Source: JBEKHT01 sp049511715
GTDB lineage: Bacteria; Chloroflexota; Anaerolineae; Anaerolineales; RBG-16-64-43
Direction of reading: 5' to 3'
NCBI GenBank assembly: GCA_049511715.1
Contig: JBEKXU010000003.1
Coordinates: 62,001-126,000 of the forward strand
DNA: 64,000 bases
Shown here: piece after piece, positions 58,951 through 64,000 of the stretch
Layout: the number at the start of each line of letters is the position of its first letter
Position numbering within the stretch: the first letter of the stretch is position 1
Made by a program: the position numbers and the translations under genes
Notes under the pieces: model-generated
What the model was told of the DNA's origin: nothing
What the model saw: the letters and a program-made list of their open reading frames with translations, nothing else
Database searches by the model: none

Positions 58951-59902
58951 CCTGGCTTGCCTCCTGCCGCCGGATCAGGCTGATGAAGGCTTCTTCCATC
59001 CGCACTTCTATCACACGCATCGGGCTCGAGGAGATCCCCTGGCGGGCAAGGGCGCTTTCGATCTCGGGTCGCCGCCGGTCCACGTCGTCCAGGAACAGGT
59101 GCAGCATGGCCCCATAGGTCTGCACCTCGAGGACTCCCTCCAGGCCGGCGGCGAGATTGCGAGCGGCGGCCAACTGCGAAGGTTTGAACTCCACGAGAGA
59201 GCCGGGAACCAGCGCTTTGATTCGCGCCGGGGTGTCATTGGCGATGAGGCAGCCCTTGTAGATCAGGCCGATGCGATCGCAGCGCTCGGCTTCGTCCATG
59301 TAGGGAGTGCAGACGAAGATGGTCATTCCCCGCTCACTGCGCAGGTTGGCCAGCAGGTTCCAGAACTCGCGTCGGCTGACGGGATCCACACCCAGGGTGG
59401 GTTCGTCCAAGAGGACCACTTCGGGCTCATGGATCAGGCTACGCGCCAGGGCGAGTTTCTTTTTCATCCCGCCGGACAGGCGTGCCGCCGGACGCGCTGC
59501 GAATTCCGTCAACCCCGCGAAGCGGAGAAGCTCGGGAATACGCTTCTTCTGCTGCGGAGACGAGAGTCCGTGCAAGTCGGCGAAAAAGCGCAGGTTTTCG
59601 ATGACCGTCAGGTCGCCTGGCAGAGCGAATTGTTGGGCAACGTACCCGACCCGCTCGCGGATTTCGTACACTTCGCGCATGGAGTCGAATCCCAGGATGC
59701 TGCTCTGGCCCTCATCTCGCCGCAGGAGGCCAAGGATTACCCGCGTGGTTGTGCTCTTCCCTGCGCCGTCAGGCCCGATTAGCCCAAACGTTTCGCCGGG
59801 GTTCACTTCCAGAGAAATGTGATCGACGGCGAGAGTCTCGCCGCGACGGGCGCGGAAGCGCTTGGTCAGACTCTGTGCCAAGATGGCCACTCGCAAGTCC
59901 AT
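58943..59902 (-). CDS. ABC-2 exporter ATP-binding protein, first copy
   Basis: A 319-residue ABC ATPase, the N-terminal half equivalent of YbhF. Walker A is G-P-D-G-A-G-K-S-T, the signature L-S-G-G-M-K-K-K and Walker B V-V-L-L-D-E-P-T. The usual switch His position reads C-T-P-Y-M where the second copy has T-T-H-Y-M, so the His is Pro here. One of the two ATP sites may therefore be degenerate, as in other asymmetric exporters. The gene begins 7 bases after the permease stop and overlaps the second ATPase gene. Confidence 0.9.
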   Translation of the reverse strand: MDLRVAILAQSLTKRFRARRGETLAVDHISLEVNPGETFGLIGPDGAGKSTTTRVILGLLRRDEGQSSILGFDSMREVYEIRERVGYVAQQFALPGDLTVIENLRFFADLHGLSSPQQKKRIPELLRFAGLTEFAARPAARLSGGMKKKLALARSLIHEPEVVLLDEPTLGVDPVSRREFWNLLANLRSERGMTIFVCTPYMDEAERCDRIGLIYKGCLIANDTPARIKALVPGSLVEFKPSQLAAARNLAAGLEGVLEVQTYGAMLHLFLDDVDRRRPEIESALARQGISSSPMRVIEVRMEEAFISLIRRQEASQGG

Positions 59903-59909
59903 TGGGTGT

Positions 59910-61061
59910 TCAGTCCAATCTTCGGCTGGTTACCGAGGAGGCCAGCAGCAGCGCCACGACGCTATAGATGGCCAGGGCCAGGGCCTGTTCCCACAGGGAG
60001 CTTAATCCAACGCCCTTGGTAATGATCCCGCGGATGATCGTAATGTAGTAGGTCAGCGGCACCAAGTCGCCGATGACCCTCGTCCACAGGGGCATGGTCA
60101 GCCGGGGGTAAATGAAACCGGTCAGAAGCATGGCGAGAAGGTTCAGCAGGTTGGTGAACTGCTGCGCCTGCCGCTGCGTTTTTGCCAGCGTGGAGATGAC
60201 CAGTCCCAGACCCATGCCCGAGACGATGAACAGGGTCGACAGGATAGCAAAAAGGCCGAGATTCCCGTTAAATGGAACCCCGAACCAGAATACTCCCAGG
60301 AACAGGATGACGGCCATGTCCAGCACGACCACCAGGACTCCTGGGATGACTTTGGCAACAATCATTTCGACTGGCCGAGCGGGACTGGCCAACAACTGTT
60401 CGAGCGTGCCGCCCTCGCGTTCCCTGACAAACGCCATGGCCGAATGAGCTACGATGATGTTTTGAATAATCAAGGCCATCAGTCCGGGAAGGATGAAGAC
60501 CAGGTCCTGGAGATCCGGGTTGTAGAGCACGCGAGTGAAGACCGTCACGGGCAGGCTTTCTGCGCCGGCGGCCAGGCCCGGTCCCGAGGAAGAGGCCGGA
60601 ACCTCTTGAGCCGCGAGATTGAGGGAATACTGCTGAGCAATCGCGCTGGCCGCGCGGAAACCCGACTCAACACTAAAGGAGTCAGAGCCATCCAACAGGA
60701 TCAGGGCCTTCCCTTGCCCGCGGTCGACCTCGGCCGCAAAGTTCGGAGGGATGACCACCCCGGCTCGTATATCTCCTCGATCCATTGCTTGGCGTACCTG
60801 GGCCTCGTTCTGCAGGGTCAACGTAATGTTGAAGTATCCGGAATTCACCAGTGCCTGTACAAAATCGCGGCTGCGGTTGTCCCGGCTCTGATCAACCAGG
60901 GCTGTGGGCAGATGGTCCACTGTCAAGGAAACTGCGTAGCCGAAGAGGAAGAGCTCGACCAGCGGAAGGAGGAAGAACAGGGCCAGCGTGCGCCGGTCCC
61001 GGAGCAATTGCATGGTCTCTTTGTAGGTCAATGCTCGGAGGCGTTGGAGGGTCTTGCCCAT
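59910..61061 (-). CDS. ABC-2 type exporter permease, second copy
   Basis: A 383-residue membrane protein of the YbhS/YbhR type. One helix near residues 24-45, a large extracytoplasmic domain (about 50-180), then five helices to the C-terminus. The F-V-R-E-R-E-G-G-T-L-E-Q-L motif near 210-222 is the conserved cytoplasmic coupling helix. It pairs with the neighbouring permease (2-base gap) as a heterodimer and uses the two ATPases below. Drugs, lipids or cations are exported by known members; the substrate here is unknown. Confidence 0.9.
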   Translation of the reverse strand: MGKTLQRLRALTYKETMQLLRDRRTLALFFLLPLVELFLFGYAVSLTVDHLPTALVDQSRDNRSRDFVQALVNSGYFNITLTLQNEAQVRQAMDRGDIRAGVVIPPNFAAEVDRGQGKALILLDGSDSFSVESGFRAASAIAQQYSLNLAAQEVPASSSGPGLAAGAESLPVTVFTRVLYNPDLQDLVFILPGLMALIIQNIIVAHSAMAFVREREGGTLEQLLASPARPVEMIVAKVIPGVLVVVLDMAVILFLGVFWFGVPFNGNLGLFAILSTLFIVSGMGLGLVISTLAKTQRQAQQFTNLLNLLAMLLTGFIYPRLTMPLWTRVIGDLVPLTYYITIIRGIITKGVGLSSLWEQALALAIYSVVALLLASSVTSRRLD

Positions 61062-61063
61062 GG

Positions 61064-62197
61064 CTATTCGAGCCTCTCGCGAAAGGTCCTGACCGCCAGG
61101 AACAGGACCACCAGCAAGTACGCCAAGAGGGAAAGCACCTCATTGCCGAGTGTCTGGAGGCCAATTCCCTTGGTGATGATTCCGCGGGAAATGGGGACGA
61201 AATAGGTGACGGGGAAAAGATCCCCGACGAGACGGATCGCCAACGGCATCGTGTAGCGCGGGAAAATGAATCCTCCCAGGACCAGGGCCACCATGGTGAA
61301 CAGCAGGATGAGCTGCTGGGCTTGACGCTGGTTATCCGATACGGTCGATATGACCAAGCCCAACCCCAGGCCATTAAAGACGTAGACAAAGGCCAACCCG
61401 ATGAACAGCAGAATGCTTCCCTGGAAGGGCACGTGGAACAGGAACACGCCCAATCCGATGACCGTAAACATGTTGAACATGGCGATGCCCAGGTTTGGCA
61501 CAATCTTCCCCAGCATCAATTCCATGGGTCGGATGGGAGTAACGAGGATCTGCTCGATGGTTCCCAACTCTCGCTCGCGCACAACGGCCGCCGCCGTTAG
61601 GACAATCGTCTGAGTTTGCAGCAGCATGGCGGCCAGGCCAGGAATGATGAACCACAGATCCTTCATGTCCGGGTTATAGAGGATGCGCAAGTCGGTTTCG
61701 AGGGAGGGAACGGGTCCGGTGTTGGCCAGCTGCCCTGCTTGGTTCACCTGGGCCAGAACGATCTGGGTTGCCTCGGCGACCCCGATCGCGTTGGCTGCGC
61801 TGTAGGCGGACTGGGAAGTAAAATAGTCGGACCCGTCTACGAGAACTAGCACCTGCGCGTCTCGCTGGATGAGATGTTCCCCGTAGTCCGGGGGAATGAC
61901 GATGCCGACGCTGGCCTGCCCGGCATCGATGGCCCGGATCACGTCGGACTGGTTGGCGCGCCATCCCACGACCTGGAAGTACCCGGAATCCACCATGGCA
62001 TTGATGAAGTTGCGGCTGCCTTCGTCGAGGCTCTGGTCCGCAACCACGGTGGGAATGTTGCGGACGTTGGTGTTGATCGCGTAGCCGAAAAGAATCAACT
62101 GGATCAGTGGCATGGTCAGCATGACGGCCAGGGTGCTGCGGTCGCGCAGCGCTTGGGAGAATTCCTTTTGGATAATGGCCAGGATCCTCTGGAACAT
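61064..62197 (-). CDS. ABC-2 type exporter permease, first copy
   Basis: A 377-residue paralogue of the next gene with the same layout: one N-terminal helix, a large extracytoplasmic domain, then five helices. The coupling motif reads V-V-R-E-R-E-L-G-T-I-E-Q-I. It begins 7 bases after the tetR stop, so regulator and exporter share one transcript. No HlyD-type membrane-fusion gene (YbhG in E. coli) is present in the operon, so the exporter may act across one membrane only, in line with a monoderm-like envelope. Confidence 0.9.
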   Translation of the reverse strand: MFQRILAIIQKEFSQALRDRSTLAVMLTMPLIQLILFGYAINTNVRNIPTVVADQSLDEGSRNFINAMVDSGYFQVVGWRANQSDVIRAIDAGQASVGIVIPPDYGEHLIQRDAQVLVLVDGSDYFTSQSAYSAANAIGVAEATQIVLAQVNQAGQLANTGPVPSLETDLRILYNPDMKDLWFIIPGLAAMLLQTQTIVLTAAAVVRERELGTIEQILVTPIRPMELMLGKIVPNLGIAMFNMFTVIGLGVFLFHVPFQGSILLFIGLAFVYVFNGLGLGLVISTVSDNQRQAQQLILLFTMVALVLGGFIFPRYTMPLAIRLVGDLFPVTYFVPISRGIITKGIGLQTLGNEVLSLLAYLLVVLFLAVRTFRERLE

Positions 62198-62204
62198 GCC
62201 GACT

Positions 62205-62843
62205 TCAGGCGCGAATGCGGACGATGGCGCCGTCCAGCAAGAGCGAGACCACAGTCTCGGCTAAGGCTCGACGACCCTCTGGAGAAGGAGGCGGTTCGAT
62301 TCCGCGCAGCACCGGCAGAAGCGCTCCGATAAATGTGGCCACGACGATCCGGGCCCCCATCCCCGGGTCGATCGGGCGGAACGTTCCCGCCGAGACCCCG
62401 GCGGAGATGAGATCCTTCAGGTATTTTGTGATCCGGTTCGTTCGGGAAACAACGTAGTTGTGGAGGATATCGTCATCTACCCAGGCCTCTCCAATCAGGG
62501 TGCGCGTATATACGACGTTGGTGAGAACGGTGTTCATGACGGTATCCGCCAGCCCAACCAAAGCCTTCCGATCGCTGAGGCCAAGGGTTTCGGAAAAGGC
62601 GGAATCTACCTGTTGCGCCTTCTCGGAAAGAATGGCGACCAGGACCTCGCGTTTGCTGGGGAAGTACCCGTAGAGGGTGCTCTCGCCGATGTCGGCGGCC
62701 ACGGCAATGTCTTTGGTCGTGGAACCGGCGTAACCTCTCTCGGCAAACAGGCGCGCGGCCGCATCCATGATCTCCTTGCGCTGGCGGAGGACATGGCGTT
62801 CTCGGCGGGAGGATCCTGCGGGGTCAGCGGGCTCGGGTGACAT
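62205..62843 (-). CDS. TetR-family transcriptional regulator
   Basis: A 212-residue repressor. The helix-turn-helix is about residues 24-66 (I-M-D-A-A-A-R-L-F-A-E-R-G-Y, T-T-K-D-I-A-V-A-A-D-I-G-E-S-T-L-Y-G-Y-F). The C-terminal helical domain would bind the inducer. ATG 62843 is preferred to a TTG four codons upstream because GGGAG lies about 6 bases before it. It heads the exporter operon. The promoter at 62924-62952 and palindromes at 62859-62922 directly upstream point to autorepression, released by a compound that the exporter removes. Confidence 0.92.
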   Translation of the reverse strand: MSPEPADPAGSSRRERHVLRQRKEIMDAAARLFAERGYAGSTTKDIAVAADIGESTLYGYFPSKREVLVAILSEKAQQVDSAFSETLGLSDRKALVGLADTVMNTVLTNVVYTRTLIGEAWVDDDILHNYVVSRTNRITKYLKDLISAGVSAGTFRPIDPGMGARIVVATFIGALLPVLRGIEPPPSPEGRRALAETVVSLLLDGAIVRIRA

Positions 62844-62858
62844 ACGTGCTCCCAACGG

Positions 62859-62922
62859 AACTCAATTCCGAACAAAAAGGAGGTGGCGCTCGGATTCCGA
62901 GCAAAGGGTCGGAAATCGAGCA
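62859..62922. promoter_or_regulatory. Cluster of three candidate TetR operators
   Basis: Central site 62888-62902 is a perfect palindrome, GCTCGGA-T-TCCGAGC. Site 62908-62922 matches it at 11 of 15 positions with its centre 20 bases away, and overlaps the transcription start. A weaker half-site match (ATTCCGAAC) lies within 62859-62873, about 29 bases on the other side. Spacings near whole helical turns fit cooperative binding by the adjacent TetR protein. Confidence 0.6.
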
Positions 62923-62923
62923 A

Positions 62924-62952
62924 CTATTACATCCATACGGCCAACCTGTCAA
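62924..62952 (-). promoter_or_regulatory. Near-consensus sigma-70 promoter of the tetR-exporter operon
   Basis: On the minus strand, TTGACA (62952-62947) and TAATAG (62929-62924) are separated by exactly 17 bases. The start would be near 62917, inside the palindrome cluster, leaving a leader of about 75 bases to the tetR ATG. Confidence 0.75.
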
Positions 62953-63275
62953 GTGAAGACGGGGGCCAGGTTGGAGGAGTCTTCAGCGAGAGCCGCCGTT
63001 GCCCGGGCCACTTGGCCATACGCCCAAGGGTTCAAAAGCCTGGCGGCTGGGCAGAGCAAGCCCCCTCGATCTGGCCAACCCTGGGAGGGACAGAGAATGT
63101 TCTTTCCGGCAGGGCGTCGTGAATAATTAGAAAGGCGGCATGAGAGTCTCCGACCCTCAGAGCTTGAGGAGCCAACTGCCGCGCGGCACCGCCCGGCGGC
63201 TGATTTTCGCCGCGCAATAGGCCGAAGGTCCGTTCTTGATCGCGCCTTGCTCACCGCAAAGGAGTGGTTGCAAGC

Positions 63276-64000
63276 TTGAAAAACCTCAGAAGCTACGGAG
63301 ACCCGCCCTTCACAGTAGCCGTCATTCACGGCGGCCCAGGGGCTGTTGGCGAGATGGCCCCGGTGGCTCGCGAACTCGCTCTCAACTGGAGTGTGCTGGA
63401 GCCTCTGCAGACGGCAGGTTCGCTTGAGGGCCAGGTCGAGGAACTGAAAAAAGTCTTGAAGAACTGGGGTCATCCCCCGCTGACCCTGATCGGCCATTCC
63501 TGGGGAGCCTGGTTGAGCTTCATCCTCGCGGCTCGCCATCCCGAATGCGTCAGGAAGCTCATTCTCGTTGGAAGCGGACCTTCACCGAGGAATACGCTGC
63601 CTCCGTCCAAGCGGCCCGATTCAGTCGCCTGAGCGCCGTGGAGCGGGCTGAGTTTGAGGCCATTCGATGCGGTTTGGAGAAACCCGGTGCGGAGGGCAAA
63701 GCGGAGCTCATGTCCCGACTGGAGAGGTTAGCTTCCAAGACAGACCAATACCATCCGGTTCCCCAGGAGCCGAAGCCAGCCCAGTCCGGGAGTTGGGATG
63801 GGGATGTCTTTTCCGGCGTCTGGAAGGAAGCCTCCGAAATGCGAAGGACCGGAAGGCTACTGGGTCTTGCGATGCAGATCGCTTGCCCAGTGACGGCAAT
63901 CCATGGTGACTACGACCCACATCCCGCCGAGGGGGTCCGAGCGCCGCTTTGCTCCAGACTGAGCCAGTTTCGCTTCACATTGCTGGAGAATTGTGGGCAC
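63276..64000 (+). pseudogene. Alpha/beta hydrolase gene with a frameshift, truncated by the window end
   Basis: The first part (to about 63580) encodes an alpha/beta hydrolase N-terminus: V-I-H-G-G-P-G near residue 15 (oxyanion hole) and the nucleophile elbow G-H-S-W-G-A-W. In that frame the protein stops at 63632. From 63581 the frame two bases on continues the same fold without a stop to the window end: F-T-E-E-Y, then the acid region I-H-G-D-Y-D-P-H-P-A, then the catalytic His in L-E-N-C-G-H at the very end. So the triad Ser, Asp and His is present but split by loss of one base near 63576-63581. It may be a true pseudogene or a sequencing error. TTG 63276 is 11 bases after AAAGGAG; GTG 63264 overlaps that site. 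The closest group is proline iminopeptidase-like hydrolases. Confidence 0.75.

Larger units (their letters stand above)
62844..63275. other. Divergent region between tetR and the hydrolase gene
   Basis: Holds the tetR operon promoter and three related palindromic sites. From 62955 to 63250 I see no gene; frames on both strands (62949-63539 minus, 62883-63122 plus) look like shadows. Confidence 0.5.

Noticed and set aside
1..64000. tRNA, rRNA, CRISPR array or prophage
   Set aside because: No cloverleaf-like segment, rRNA stretch, regular repeat-spacer series or phage structural gene was found on reading both strands.

Overview
The window is about 64 kb of GC-rich bacterial DNA with tightly packed operons. 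It carries lipoproteins with alanine/proline-rich linkers after the lipobox, an SPW-repeat membrane protein, a complete kdp potassium operon, a radical 2-hydroxyacyl-CoA dehydratase and a 4-hydroxybutyryl-CoA dehydratase. Together these suggest an anaerobic or facultative member of the Chloroflexota (Anaerolineae-like). That is an inference from gene style; there is no rRNA or other phylogenetic marker in the window. No tRNA, rRNA or CRISPR array was seen.

Layout. 0-6.7 kb: sparse region with a 43-residue membrane protein, a DUF2203 protein, a cupredoxin-like lipoprotein that has lost its copper ligands, a general-stress (YflT-like) protein, a 1.65 kb stretch without a convincing gene, and a REC-PAS-GAF-HD-GYP protein. 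7.0-15.4 kb: a kdp operon behind a good sigma-70 promoter, in the order small 32-residue ORF, kdpF, kdpA, kdpB, kdpC, kdpD, kdpE, with several start/stop overlaps. 15.7-20.8 kb: SPW-repeat protein, a secreted clan GH-A-like glycosidase, a YceI-like lipoprotein and galT.

21.5-36.8 kb: a one-strand sugar catabolic island. It holds a lipoprotein substrate-binding protein, a strong hairpin, an ABC ATPase and a permease; three divergent UroD-superfamily (methyltransferase-like) proteins; a LacI regulator; a DeoC/FbaB/LsrF-type aldolase; an FGGY kinase; a FucI/AraA-type isomerase; an M24-fold protein without the usual metal ligands; AraB ribulokinase; and an AraD-type ribulose-5-phosphate 4-epimerase. 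Isomerase, AraB and AraD are enough for an L-arabinose/L-ribulose route to D-xylulose-5-phosphate. The UroD trio, the second kinase, the aldolase and the M24-like protein are not explained by that route. This is the best candidate for an undescribed system in the window.

37.5-48.2 kb: a HAD phosphatase, an SDR oxidoreductase, and two tandem PiT phosphate transporters that arose by duplication of a unit of about 1.3 kb and are separated by an IS5-family element with visible inverted repeats and a CTAG target repeat. Then comes a dhaK-dhaL-dhaM operon in which DhaM is fused to HPr and a full-length PTS Enzyme I.

48.8-57.7 kb: a two-subunit 2-hydroxyacyl-CoA dehydratase/benzoyl-CoA-reductase-like enzyme with its ATP-dependent activase, a convergent acyl-CoA ligase, a TauE/SafE transporter, a HIT protein and a 4-hydroxybutyryl-CoA dehydratase with an intact active site. 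57.9-62.9 kb: an autoregulated-looking operon of TetR regulator, two ABC-2 permeases and two ABC ATPases (YbhFSR-like exporter) behind a near-consensus promoter overlapped by repeated palindromes. 63.3-64.0 kb: an alpha/beta hydrolase gene broken by a one-base frameshift and cut by the window end.
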